From: Allomyces macrogynus ATCC 38327
Taxonomy: Eukaryota > Blastocladiomycota > Blastocladiomycetes > Blastocladiales > Blastocladiaceae
DNA length: 64,000 nt
NCBI GenBank assembly: GCA_000151295.1
Contig: GG745329.1
Coordinates: forward strand, 403,795-467,794
Reading direction: 5' to 3'
Shown: positions 1-10,621 of the stretch, piece by piece
Layout of the letters: every line of letters starts with the position of its first letter
Position numbering within the stretch: the stretch's first letter is position 1
Translations under genes and position numbers: made by a program
The notes under the pieces: generated by a model
Told to the model about the DNA's origin: nothing
Databases searched by the model: none
The model's input: the letters and a program-made list of their open reading frames with translations, nothing else

Positions 1-429
1 CCAAGGTTTGTTCTCTTTTCTGCGCTCCGCAGCGCCGTGTGACACCGTCCCGCATGCTGACGTCACCCCACCGCTCCGTAGCTCTTCTCCTCGGGCGAGC
101 CGATATCCTACGTCTACGAAGTGTCGGAGGTGAACCTCGACACGAACACGTTCACGGCAGTCTCGACGAACCTGACATATCGCGACATCATGGTCATGGA
201 CGAGTCAATGGTCTATAAGCCCGACCCGAAAGCGCCGCTCGCCCGGACCCTGGTGCACCAGGAGGCTGCCGTGTCCGTGTCGCTCTCGCGGTTCTCGAGC
301 TATTGCGAGGACGCGGTCATGAGCCGGTTCAAGGCCAACGCGCACCTGGGCCGCCGCGGGCTCGAGCAGGCGATTGACCGCATCATGCTCGAGGGGCAGT
401 TGAAGCTGCATACGCTGCATATGGCATAG
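1..429 (+). CDS. PRELI/MSF1 family protein, 3' end (partial)
   Basis: This is the C-terminal part of a PRELI/MSF1-domain protein (Ups1/Ups2/PRELID family). Family members move phospholipids across the mitochondrial intermembrane space, usually paired with Mdm35/TRIAP1. The readable exon starts at 82 after an intron that appears to run 6-81 (donor GTTTGT, CTGAC branch-like site, acceptor TAG). It encodes a YVYEVSEV strand, then NLTYRDIMVMDESMVYKP and a C-terminal helix rich in charged residues (SRFKANAHLGRRGLEQAIDRI), all typical of the end of this domain. The stop is at 427-429. The 5' part lies outside the window, so the Ups1 or Ups2/3 subtype cannot be decided. Recognition rests on remembered family patterns, not on a search. 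Confidence 0.75.
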
Positions 430-755
430 AGCGTTAGGGGGTTGATTTTTGGGTGGCCAGTTGTCTCTTTGAATTCGTTCGCGCTTGGTTTGGTTTGGTT
501 TGGTTCGGTTTGGCGGTGTTTGTCATTTCGCCCAGTTTTGGTTGCTGCTGCTGCCTTCTTTCATTTGTGTTTGGGTCTGCCTGGTTCATTTGTGCGTTCG
601 CTCTCGTTTGTCCTCCCGGGCCGAATACCCTCGGCGCCCGCTCTCTAGTCTCTATCTCTTTCCTCGTCCTACCTAGTACATTTGCGCGTTCTTTCGTTTA
701 CGTTGGAGTGGCTCGCGTCGACGACGTGCCGTGGAGGAAGCCAAAGACGTGGAAT
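430..755. other. Convergent 3' flank, pyrimidine-rich, with TTTGG repeats
   Basis: No gene is seen here. The top strand is T/C-rich over about 430-720 and contains a short (TTTGG)n run at 485-513 with one variant unit. It separates the stops of two convergent genes, so it should hold both 3' untranslated regions. Confidence 0.6.
485..513 (+). repeat. Short (TTTGG)n array
   Basis: About five TTTGG units, with one changed to TTCGG, lie in the likely 3' untranslated region of the PRELI gene. It is too short and interstitial to be a telomere. Confidence 0.6.
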
Positions 756-1346
756 TATCGCGTCGTGTAGGACATGATGAGGGACAGGATCGACATGCTC
801 CAGATTTGACCTGAGTGCAGTCCAGCCTCTTGTTCTACAAGTGCAATGTTCATATCAGAGCCAGGACCAACACATGACATCGCGAAGGGGGACGCGTCGG
901 TACCCGATACTTTCCGCCGCATCTGCGCAAAGAGACAGCAGAAGAACGACAGCCACGCCGTGTAATGAAACTACGTACGGTCGACGGATCGCGAGTGAGG
1001 ACAGCGGCCGGTGGGTGGAGAACGTTGACTGACCACGGACCCGCAGCATCAGCGACCCGATCGCAATCATGAGCGCAGCGCCCTGGAAATAGTCGAACGC
1101 AATCTCCTCCTTTTTCGGCTTTTCAATGGCCGTCTACGACGACGTGTAAAGCCAGCGCGCGTGGTCAGTATTGGTCAAGTCGGGGTGGAGAGCTCAGACT
1201 TGCTCGAGCTCGACGCGTGTTGCAAGCTGCTGGGCGCAAGCGAGCGTGCTAGACTGGTTTATGGTCGGGTTGGTACGAACGGGGATGACGAGGTCCTCGC
1301 GGCGCGGGTCACCGCGCACATCGAAGCGCGGGAACTCGGACATCAT
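756..1346 (-). CDS. WDR83OS: PAT complex subunit Asterix (WDR83OS/PAT10 homologue)
   Basis: This is a small ER membrane protein. Asterix works with CCDC47 in the PAT complex, which shields polar transmembrane helices during membrane protein insertion. I assemble four exons. Exon 1 (1200-1346) gives an N-terminus beginning MMSEFPRFDVRGDPRREDLV. After an intron at 1134-1199, exon 2 (1041-1133) contains FDYFQGAALMIAIGSLMLR. Exon 3 starts at 970 (intron 971-1040) with FHYTAWLSFFCCLFAQMRRK. The last exon contains QIWSMSILSLIMSYTTR and stops at 756-758. This order matches the animal protein (DYMNLLGMIFSMCGLML, then KWCAWVAVYCSF, then QMMSSFMLSISAVVMSYL). The third intron has two possible donors (GTACCG or GTGTTG); the GTACCG donor gives the better family length. 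Its start is only 190 bp from that of RIC1, so the two genes share a divergent promoter. Confidence 0.8.
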
Positions 1347-1535
1347 TGCAGCAAGTGCTGAGCGTCGATACTGGCGTTGCTATTCTGTGATTTGTCGTCA
1401 ACGACGGAGGAAAACACACGGTGAGCAAGGATGCGACGTCCGCCAGATCACGCCCACGTGTCGTTGACTTGGCCGGTGCAATCCGCTGTGCCCTCTCCAC
1501 CCTCGCTGCCAGCGCCTTTTCGCTCGGCCAGAACA

Positions 1536-4500
1536 ATGTACTTTGCCAGCGGCACGCCCCGTGTCGCGACTGTCGCCGACGAAGACTTGGAGCAGCTCGA
1601 TGTCAATGCGACGCATTTCACGCAGCCCGACGGCACCATCCTCGCCGTGCGTGAAAACTGGGACGCGTCGCTGTTTGCGACGCTGAGCATCCGCGCGCTC
1701 TACCTGTGGACGAGCAAGGTTGGTCAAGTGCTGCAGCTTCCCAATGGACCGACCAGAGCGGCTCGACTGATTCAGGTTGCGCGCGTCGCGACCGCGGCTG
1801 TCATGACTAGCCGACCGTCGTGATTTCCAAGGTCTACCGAAGCGTCGACGATGTCGATGAGTACGGCGAGAATGAGCGGCTGTTCTGGAAGCTCGATTCG
1901 TCCATGATTGGCGTGATTGTACGCATTCTTTGGATCTGGCGAGAGCGAACGGAGGAGCAAGTGCTGATTGCCGCTCCGACCACAGACCCGGCGCGGATTC
2001 TTGCTCTTGTACAGCTTGCAAGTCACGGACGGCGCGCGCGTCTTTGCGCCCAAGTTCCAGCAATTGCACCATTTCAGCGTCGGGCCTGGCGAGGCCGCAG
2101 GGCTCCCGCTCGTCGAGCTCGTGTTCCAAGCGCGCTTCTTGGTCGAGTCGGGCGGGATCTGCAGGTGCGCAGCGGTCACGACCACTGGAACGAACGGCGT
2201 GCTGGAACTGAACCAACCACAGTGGCCTCTTTGTAGAGGACGAGGTGATTGTCGCGTCGCGCGCCAACGGCTCGATCCACACGATTCATTTCGACGACGA
2301 CCAGATTGGCGCGGAGAGCGTTCAGCTGCACCAGGTCGATGGGTTTTCGGACGTCGGTGCCGGTATGGAACCGCTCTGAACCAGATCTGTCTTTCTTGCC
2401 GTGCTCAATCGCTGACCACCGGCCGGATCCCAGGTGTCTACGTCAAGGAAGTCGTTTATTCGCGCGAGTTCAACGCCTTCTTTTGGCTCCTGTCTGACGG
2501 CCGCTTGTTCGCCGTCAAACGGCATGTCGATGACGACGACGATCTGGTGCCTCCTGCCAATGGCAACGCAGCGGTACCTGCCGCACCTGGAAACGGCTAC
2601 GACGCTTCTTCACCCGCACTTCGCCCCAATGATGACGACCACGAGGACGCGGCATCCGATGTCCCGAGCAGCGAATTTGACTCGGAGATTGACTCCAACT
2701 CGGCGCGCGGCACGCCTGTCGAGCACGCAGAGTCCGTCGTCGACGAACTCGCGAGTGAATCGACACCCGCGCTCTCGGCATGGAACTCGGAGGCGTCGCT
2801 GCCTGCCGACGACCCGCCCGCATTGACCTACCGCTGGGCTGGCCAACGCGTTGGCGACGGCCCGTACGTTGCGCTCGCCGTCAACGCGCGGTTCAACCTG
2901 CTCAGTCTTGGTCGTGCCGACGGCACCTACGAGCTGCACGAATGGCGCAAGTCGGCGTTTTTCGGCAGTGTGACGGGCGACCCATGGACGCGTCGAGTCT
3001 CGCACGTGGCGGATCTGGTCGTGCACACGGGCCGCAACGCGATCAGCTGCATGGTCTGGAGCTGGGACGGGATGGCGCTCATGATTGGGTACCATTCGTG
3101 CGGGTTCGTGGTCGTGTCGACCTACGGGTATCCGCTGCTCGTCGCGACCAAGAAGGCCGTGATTGCGGCCAATCCTGGGTGCGTGGTGGCTGATTCCGTT
3201 CGCTACCGCGTCGATGATAACTAACGGGATGGTCTGCGGCGTAGTGAGACCGTCCATATGGATTCGTACCTGTTCGGCGTCAACTCTGCGTTCTGGGGCT
3301 GCGGGTGCTTTGATCTCTTTGTCTTGCCGACCAATGCCATGGAGGACGGTACGATACTCGCATTGATTTCCACGAGGTGCCTGAACGATCGTGCTGACTC
3401 GCCTTACCGCAATCGTTTAGCCACGTCCAGCGTTCTCTATCTGCTCCCGTTTGTTCGGTCCGCGGCCGCCAACAACCAACTCGCCGACAACTTTGCCCAC
3501 CCGCTGCTGATCGGGTCCGACGCGTGCAGTCTTCTCGCTGAGACCAGCGTCGAGGCCCTCGACGGCCCGCTTCGGCAAAAGCACATTCGGTTCCCGAACA
3601 TGTACATTTCCGAAAACTGGCCCGTCACGGTACATCACGGTTTGCTTCTGTTTGCTTCGACGCGGCCCGTAGACTCATCATGCCGTCGTGTAGATTGCTG
3701 CGATTGACGGCAAGGGCCGGAACCTCGTCATTGGTGGTCGTCGTGGGCTGGCCCTATTTTCACGTGAGCTCGGCCGGTGGAAGCTGTTTTCGAACCACCA
3801 GCAGGAGCAGTCGTTTGTGTGCCGCGGCGTGTGCTTTGTCGGCACGCACCTGGTTACGCTCGTGCAGCTCGTCACGTCCGAGTTTCGGGTTCGCTCATCC
3901 TTGCTCCCTTGGCCTCTTGTCGCGGTACCAGCCTGACGCATTTGCGGTGCTCTAGCTGTGGATGTTCAACCCGAGCAACAGCCTCGACCTCAACCTGATC
4001 TGCGACCAAGTCGAGTTGCCCATGGATTCACCGTCATATTTGGCGAGCGTCGGGCCGCAGGTCATTGTCATGTCGGCCGACGGCGACGTGGTCGAGTACT
4101 GGATCGATTCGGCCAACGAAATGTTCCAGGTCGGGCGGCAATGGGTCCTACCCGACACGGTCGACGCGTCCAATGTCATGGCTGTGCGCCGGCTCGGGCG
4201 TGTCGATGGGCCACTGGTTATGCTTGCTGCCGGCCAGCTGTTCATGTGCGATGACATGGAAGTTGCACGAATGGGGTCGCCTACCGTGACCGCGATTGCG
4301 AACAATGTCGAGGCGATTGTCGCCGTGAATCGCGTCCGTGGGTGTCCGGATCCGTTTGCTTGGACTGTGAGTCGCGATCAGTGCCGCGTACGTTTCCTCA
4401 CCTCCCCTTCCAGCCGCTCGATGGCTGACCGGCTCTCTTCGCGTGTAGGTGTTTGTGAATGGCAAGCAAGAGCTTGTCATTCCTATGGACTCGGTGATGC

Positions 4501-6457
4501 TCAGTACGTTGCATCGCATGTCCGATCCCTTCTTGTGCGCCGCGGCATCTGACTCGTATTCTTTCGGTTTCGCTAGCCGTCGTCGGCAAGTACGGCATTA
4601 TGATTGGCGTCAACGAGGCCATCACGTCGCGCCCGAGTTTTGACATTCTCACCTACGAGATGACCACAAAGGTCCGCTCCGACCTTCCGTCTGGATCATT
4701 TGGCCAGATGACTGACGTCGCGATCCGGCCCGCTAGACGAGTCTCTTCATCCACTTCGTCACCGAATTCCTGCTCCGCGCGCGCGGTCTCGAGGCTGCAC
4801 AGGACTTTGCCGACCAGTACCTGCACCTCGGGTACCTGAACCACGCGCTGGAAATGCTGCTGCACCGCGTGTGGGAGCGCGAGGCCGATACGTTTGCCGG
4901 ATTCAGTGACCAGGCGCTCTTGCCCCGCGTCATCCAGTTTTTGCGCCATTTCGACGACTACCTCGATATTTTGGTCAACTGCACGCGCAAAACAGAGCTG
5001 TCGATGTGGGATTATCTGTTCTCGATTGTGGGGAGCCCGCAGGCGCTGTTCGAGGTGCGGCCGTATATTTTGTTCTTCCATTGTGTGTTAGTGGTCGTCC
5101 TCACCCACGTTCCTCTTTGCACTAGGAATGCCTCGAAGCAAACCGGCTCCATACCGCGACGGCATTCTTGGTAATCCTGCACAACATGGAGTCGCACTCG
5201 CTCAGCGGCAAGGTACGTTGAACACAGTCGGTACTTCTCCGCTCACCTCGGGATCCTGACCTCATTGCCAATCCACGCCCGTAGGACTCGGTTCGACTCC
5301 TCGAAAGAGTGCTGCAGAGCGAGAACTTCGAGCTGACGCGCGATCTCGTGCGTTTCCTGCGGTCGATTGCTGGCAAGGGCGCGAGCGTACGGCTCTGGCA
5401 GAACCGCAACGACGCCATGTACATTCACAAGTCAAGCTCGTCGCATATGTCGCTGTCGGCCATGGCCACCGGGGACCAGGAGGATTCCTGCGTAAGCTGA
5501 GCTCTTTTAAGTGGTGACCGGGCCGCGTTCGAGTGCTGACCGCTGCATGTAGCTGTACCTCGAGATCCTGATTAGCCGGCACGCGCGCAAATTGCTGCAG
5601 TACCATCGACTCAAGTCGCTATATACGATGACGCGCACGCTCGACTTCCCGCTCGGCCAATGGCTTGCGCGTGAGCGGTACGCAACTTCTCCACCCCATC
5701 GCATCGATCATTGCCGGCCCTGATGGCCCATTCTCGCTTCCGACGATCATGCAGCAATCGCGGCGCGGTCCTCAGTAACCACCTCGACGCGCTCAAGGCG
5801 CTCCACCGCCAATTCCAATGGCCGTACCCGACCGAGTTCCATGCGATCCCGATGCCCGCGACCGCCAACGTGGCCCCACGCGTTGGCTCCGCACCCGACC
5901 CGACCCCCGTAACGCACGCGTCGCCGCTCCTGCGGCGCCACTCGATCAGCGGTCTCCCCGACGGCCCCATCCCACCGACGGGCTCCCCCGCGCTCCGCGC
6001 AGCGGCCCTCTCACCCTCCCCTTCCCGCGGCCGTGCCGGCAGCCCGCCGCTCCCAACGCGCCGCGCACTTCGCAGCACGTCGCGCGCACGTTCTCCACCA
6101 CCGCCAACATCCGCGTCGTCCATGTCGAGCTCGCCGCGCACGCCGTCTTTGCGCACGCGGCGGTCGTTTAGTCTCGTCGAGGCGCACGTCTTGCAGCCGG
6201 CGCCGCCCGGGTCGGTGGCGGCCGCGGACCACGAGACGGTGCGCGCGCTGCGTCGGATCATGGCCGAGGCACAGTGTTTTGGGTGGGCGCTGCTCTTGTC
6301 GGCGCTGTTGCTCGACTGGCGCGCTGTCATGGAAATGGTGATGCGGTATGGGTTGGCCGACGAGTGGGCGCGCGTGCGGGCCGCGCTGGTGGCGGTGGAG
6401 AGTGAGGGGTACCGCGCGATGGTAAGGGCGATTGATGAGCGGGTTGCAGGTGATTGA
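1536..6457 (+). CDS. RIC1: RIC1, Rab6/Ypt6 guanine-nucleotide exchange factor subunit
   Basis: RIC1 pairs with RGP1 to activate Ypt6/Rab6 on the Golgi for endosome-to-Golgi retrograde transport. The start MYFASGTPR matches the conserved RIC1 N-terminus (MYFxSGWP). A beta-propeller-like N-terminal half follows, broken by many introns; the first is at 1719-1810. It includes the RYHAEWRKS-type blades around 2820-3190 and VFVNGKQELVIPMDSVML near 4447-4503. The RIC1 C-terminal domain is clear at 4740-5500: it runs from LFIHFVTEFLLRARGLEAA through YLHLGYLNHALEMLLHRVWE to ELTRDLVRFLRSIAGKG. The last exon (about 5711-6457) holds a proline/serine-rich stretch and then a helical tail. I count roughly ten or more introns but have placed only some, so internal boundaries are approximate. 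The 5' end lies head-to-head with PAT10. Confidence 0.85.
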
Positions 6458-6818
6458 GCGCGCCGTTGTGGGCGGCGTTGGCTCGTGTTGTGGGCCATGA
6501 TGATTTGAAGCAGAAATGCGAGTGTTTGGGCTGGGATCGTTTTAAGTTTTCTGTTTCGTCCTCGTTCGCGGTCATGTTTGCCATCAAAAAATTGGAGCAA
6601 CTGCGCTGCCGCGATGGGGCACCATACGCCGACTACGCCGACAGGGCAAGTCTTGCTTGTCGGTTTTTGCCAGCCGGTCCGACTGTCGAGTCACCACTCT
6701 GACCGCGCTTGAACCGCATGGGCGGGCAGATGAATGCAAAAGGACCCTGACAAGAGAAAAAAACAAGATTTGTCAAAGAAATTGGTTATTTAGACCTCGC
6801 AACACACGACGCCGCTTT
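6458..6818. other. Convergent 3' intergenic region
   Basis: This separates the stops of RIC1 (+) and uL13 (-). No open frame with family resemblance and no RNA gene are seen. Confidence 0.5.
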
Positions 6819-7850
6819 TCAGTAGCCGAACGCCGAGAGCTTCTCCTTGATGGCCGAGACGTTCTTCGACGCGGCGGCCTTGGCGGTCGCCGACGACTTC
6901 TTGGCCTTGGCCTTCTCGAACGCGGCCGTGCCCTTGGTCTTGCGCTTCTCCTCGAGCTTGGCAACGACATCGGCGTACTTCCAGCCAACCTCAGCCGAGA
7001 GACGGCCGACACGCGTGAACTTGCGGCCGGGCTTGAGGCGCAGGACACGGAGAGCCGACGGCACAACCATGCGCTTGACGCGGTCGTACGGGGCCGGGAC
7101 ACCCTCGAAGACCTTGAGGCGCTGCAGGGCGGCGGCACCGCGCGGCGTCTTGTGCGGGACCATACCGCGCACGGCCTTGTAGAAGATGCGCGACGGCGCG
7201 CGGAAGTGGAACGAGCCACGGGCCGGGTTCACAACGCAGCGCTTACGCAGGTAGGCATGGTAGCGCAGCTTGTTGCGGAAGAAGGGACCGGCAATGTTGA
7301 GCTCCTCGCAGCGCACAATGACGATCTTCTGGCCCGACAGCAGCTGCTTGGCGACGATCGAGGCAAGGCGACCGAGGAGGTGGCCCTTACCGTCGATGAC
7401 AACGACCTAGTTGAGGTGGAAAGAAAAGTGGTGAGCGAACCGGCCGTGAAGCGGGAGAAGTCACCGCTTGCCGAAGCGCAAGCTCGTTTTGCCCGCACGT
7501 CGTCCGCCGCGTCGATCAGGCTGCTCCGCGGGCAGCGACGGTGCACAGCACACAAACCGGCAGAGAATGCCTTTGGACGCGCCGCGTCTCGACGAGCGCA
7601 AGAGGTCATTTCCGGATGACCTCTTACGCAAGTCACCGGCGTCGTATCCTCGCCGCTGCAGCAGCCGCGCGCGCGCGTAATCGAAGCCTCGCAGGGGTCG
7701 GCGGCGGCCGAGTGCCGGTCGGGCCAGCGCATCATCGCCAGCGCGGCTGCGAGCGAGGGGGGTTGAGGGCGGACGAGCGAGCGGGAGCGGCTCACGGCGA
7801 GCAGGCGAGCGGGTGGCGAGGAGGAGGCCGACCTTCTGGAAAGTGCTCAT
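6819..7850 (-). CDS. RPL13A: Large-subunit ribosomal protein uL13 (RPL13A/RPL16)
   Basis: This is a cytosolic 60S ribosomal protein. Exon 1 (7833-7850) codes only MSTFQK. Exon 2 (6819-7406) begins [20 protein letters not shown] and continues through the uL13 landmarks [39 protein letters not shown] and a lysine-rich tail ending KEKLSAFGY. The spliced protein is 201 residues, the normal eukaryotic length, and the join restores the classic [22 protein letters not shown] start. The 426-nt intron (7407-7832) is far longer than the 60-95 nt introns elsewhere in the window and carries a strong hairpin, listed separately. The upstream gene is divergent. Confidence 0.95.
7596..7629 (-). promoter_or_regulatory. 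14-bp hairpin inside uL13 intron 1
   Basis: Arms 7596-7609 and 7616-7629 are inverted repeats around a 6-nt loop. Read as the minus-strand (uL13 sense) RNA, all 14 positions pair, one as a U-G wobble; read as plus-strand RNA, that position would be a C-A mismatch. The bias towards pairing in the sense RNA suggests an RNA structure. It sits mid-intron. The function is unknown; splicing control, or part of a non-coding RNA, is possible but is inference only. Confidence 0.45.
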
Positions 7851-8315
7851 GGCTGAAACGGTCCAAAGGGCCAAATGTTTGGTGGGAGGGAGAGCGGCGC
7901 AGGTCGAGGTTGGCGCTCTCTAGTCGTGCGGTGCCTTGTCTCGTGCTGTAGTGCCGGCCGGCCGCTCCTCGGAGCCTTGGCGCCCCCGCGTCGCAGCGTC
8001 GCGTGCCGCCGCGTGCGCCGTTGCCATGTGGTCAGGCGCCGTTGCCATGCGGTCCATCCGGCCGCGCCCCTGCCATTCGCGCCCGAGCAACGTGCCACGC
8101 CGCTCGCCTGCCACAGCCATCGTTGCCGGACCACGCCACCCTGCCTGTCGGGAGACACTGTCGCCCACCGACTCCCACCATGCCGGCGTCGTCTTCTCGT
8201 CCACCCACTCTCCAATTCACACCTCCAACAAGTACCGTGCTCAACCTCGTCACTTCGCCAACCACGACAACGTCGCTGCGAGAAGCAGCTCTCCAACACC
8301 AACCAGCCAGCCAAC
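7851..8315. other. Divergent promoter region uL13 / NUP35-like
   Basis: This 465-bp GC-rich spacer lies between two divergent starts. It is open in several frames because of base composition, but I recognise no protein. It is presumed to hold both promoters and leaders. Confidence 0.5.
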
Positions 8316-9164
8316 ATGCAGCAGCCCCCAGCGACCCCGTGCCATGGCGCCGCCGCGCCCGTCCCGACCATGCCCGCCTACCAAAGGGACGACATGCCGC
8401 GTCCCCCCCGTCCTTCGTCGCCGACCTCGGTGCCGCCCGGCCTCGACTTGCCGCCCTCCACCACCTTCCGGGAAGCCTACGTACCATCGGCCGCCAGTGC
8501 TGCCCCCGGTATCGACAACGTCCCGCCACCTGCTCGTGTGGTACGTTTGTCCGCGATAACAGGTGCCTCAACGTCGAGAAGTACTGGCCTTTCGTGCACA
8601 TAGACCCCCTTCAGCGACTCGTTCCGCGCCACCTCCGCTGCTGATACTGCCAGACCATCCGTGTCCGCACCGCGGCTCCCGCCCCTCGACGCGTCGGAGC
8701 CTCCCGAAACTCCTCTGACGCGCTCGACGACGACGACTGTCACCGCCTTCGCGGCCGTACCCATTTCCGGCGACCGTCTTGCCAAGTATTTCGAGCAGTA
8801 CGGCTGCGTGACCGTCGAGGCCATTTCCTCTGCCCCTGGCGCGGCCGCGGGCAGTACGTGGACCGTCACGTTCGAATCGCCTAATAGAGCGGTTGCTGCG
8901 CTTTGCGTGCCGTGCAGTGCGTGGACCGTCACGTTCGCATCGCCCGATGCCGCGGTTACTACGCTTGCCGTGCCCACGTTCCTGCTCGATCGTCGCGTGC
9001 CCGTGGGCCTGATGCCAACCAAGTTGTTCAAGTCGGGCTGGATGGCAAAGCCGCGGTCGACGCTGCATCAAGACTCGGCGGCCGACCTGAGCGCGCCGCT
9101 CTTTGCCCCGCCGACCAGCGCCGGGCCCGGGTTCTGGGGCACCGTCAAGAGTTTGCTGCAATAG
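8316..9164 (+). CDS. Putative NUP35/NUP53-type RRM nucleoporin
   Basis: I model three exons: 8316-8540, 8604-8857 and 8918-9164, giving 241 residues in frame. The first 110 residues are proline/serine-rich and disordered. The second half is an RRM-like fold of the NUP35 (MPPN) kind. It has a strand TTTVTAFAAV, a helix SGDRLAKYFEQYG, a strand CVTVEAIS, then AWTVTFASPDAAVTTLAV and LLDRRVPVGLM. The protein ends with a short amphipathic segment GFWGTVKSLLQ, comparable to the membrane-binding C-terminus of NUP53 family members. NUP35/NUP53 proteins bind membrane and other inner-ring nucleoporins. The second intron (8858-8917) overlaps a 63-bp tandem duplication and could also be read through in frame, which would add 20 residues. 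The family call is tentative; another RRM protein cannot be excluded. Confidence 0.5.
8851..8976 (+). repeat. 63-bp tandem duplication overlapping an intron
   Basis: Two adjacent 63-bp copies (8851-8913 and 8914-8976) share the start GCAGTRCGTGGACCGTCACG and then diverge moderately. Each encodes a WTVTF[EA]SP[ND]xAV segment. A GT donor in copy 1 (8858) and the AG at the start of copy 2 (8916-8917) define a 60-nt, phase-preserving intron that would remove exactly one copy. A CTAAT branch-like site is at 8881-8885. Confidence 0.65.
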
Positions 9165-9379
9165 TAGATTGATGATGGACGGATGCGCGCAACAGTTGTG
9201 GCTTGCTGTTTGTTCGTTTCTTGTTTGATTCTTGGGATTCAGATCGATTTTTGGCCCAAGCAGCGTTGAACAGAAAACAACACGAGGTGAAGGCAGAGGA
9301 TGCAAAGAACACAAAGCAAACGCTATTCACGTATGTAAACTAGAGCCAACAACCAAAACTAAACGTCGACACCCAGCCA

Positions 9380-10621
9380 TTACAGAATCGCCGGCGTGTC
9401 GCCGAGTGGTGCGCCGACATACGCGTTGCGCTCGGCATGCGGCATCGCCTCCGTGTCGCTAGGCAACGGCGGGTTCACGCGCGTGTGCAGGTAGTACTTG
9501 AGCAGCGCGTCCTTGGCCGCCTACACAGCAATCGAGCGGTCAGTTCCGTCCATCCTCCACAAATGAGATCAAGAATCGATCGTACCCGGTGCTCGGCCAT
9601 CTTGATGGAACTGCCCGCGCCCTCGCCAATCTTGTCGAGCCCCGAAAAGGCACCCACCACAAACACAGGCGCCGAACTATGCCGCCCAGTCTCGTGCAGC
9701 ATGCGCGACACGGGCCGTTCCCGGCCCTGTCGCTTGAGCAGCGCCGAAAGCGCGCGCTTGGGCTCATCGAGCGGCAGCAGCGGCGTCAAGTCCATGTCCT
9801 TGGTCAAGAGTGCAGCGTGAATGAACTTCTTGGCGGCCACGGCACCCTGCGCCTTGTAGAGCGCGCCGATCAGGGCCTTGGTGATCTTGGCCTGCATGCG
9901 CGCCTCCGAATCCTTGCTGGAGACTTCCTGCAAATGGCCAAATGGGAGATCTCGTTAGGAAAACAGGGTGGAGAAGCCGCGCAGGATGAGCGCAAAATCG
10001 GAGCCGCACCTGGGGCTCCCAGCGCATCACGTCCTGGACGCCAATGCTCTTGCCGAGCATGCTGAGCGTCGCCGTCGACGTGTAGGCAGCCACGGCGTCA
10101 CGCAGCGTCGCTGGTGGCAAGTTCGGGTACTTGGCGTGCAGGTACTCAGTCACGTACAGGTCAAGAACCTGTTCGCCTAGAGAGAGAACGAAAATGGAGA
10201 CGTGCGCCGATCAGCACTCGTATTCACGAAGCAGCGGGGGAAGCGGTCGTCTCGGAGATTTCAGGCTTGCATACCAAAGTACTGGAGCTGCTCCGAATGC
10301 GGCACCTTGCCGTCCTTGTAGGTCTTGTGCGTCGTGGCCTGTTTGAGCAGTTTGGCGCTGAAATTGAAGCCCGTGCGCGCCAGGAACGCGGCCTGTGCCG
10401 GCGTCAGGTCGCCGCGCTTCGGCGCGGCTGCCGCCTGGGTGGCCAGAGCGCGAACCGAGGTTGCTAGTGATCGCAAGCACCAATCGCCGTGGTCAGATCA
10501 CTTGAATATTCGATGCAGCGTTAACGTTGGGCGTTGTTGTTGATCACTCACCTTGAGCAATCCGGAACGTGGCGGCAGCAGGCCGCGCCAGGGTGAACAG
10601 CGAAGAACGAGCGCAGAACAT
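9380..10621 (-). CDS. MRPL44: Mitochondrial large-subunit ribosomal protein mL44 (RNase III-like)
   Basis: mL44 (yeast Mrpl3) is a mitoribosomal protein made of an inactive RNase III fold followed by a dsRNA-binding domain. I assemble five exons: 10552-10621, 10275-10463, 10010-10176, 9586-9927 and 9380-9520. Exon 1 gives an Arg/Ala-rich start MFCARSSLFTLARPAAATFR, typical of a mitochondrial presequence. Exon 2 has LARTGFNFSAKLLKQATTHK, and the third exon has GEQVLDLYVTEYLHAKYPNL, the degenerate RNase III signature. The C-terminal exons carry ALIGALYKAQGAVAAKKFIH and a dsRBD-like segment before the stop. All splice joins keep frame. It is head-to-head with GPI2. Confidence 0.85.

Noticed and set aside
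485..513. (TTTGG)n as a telomere-like array
   Set aside because: Only about five imperfect units within a 3' flank between normal genes.
7407..7832. C/D box snoRNA inside uL13 intron 1, as in animal RPL13A
   Set aside because: Only an imperfect C-like box (near 7730) and a CTGA-like box more than 200 nt away; no terminal stem joining them.
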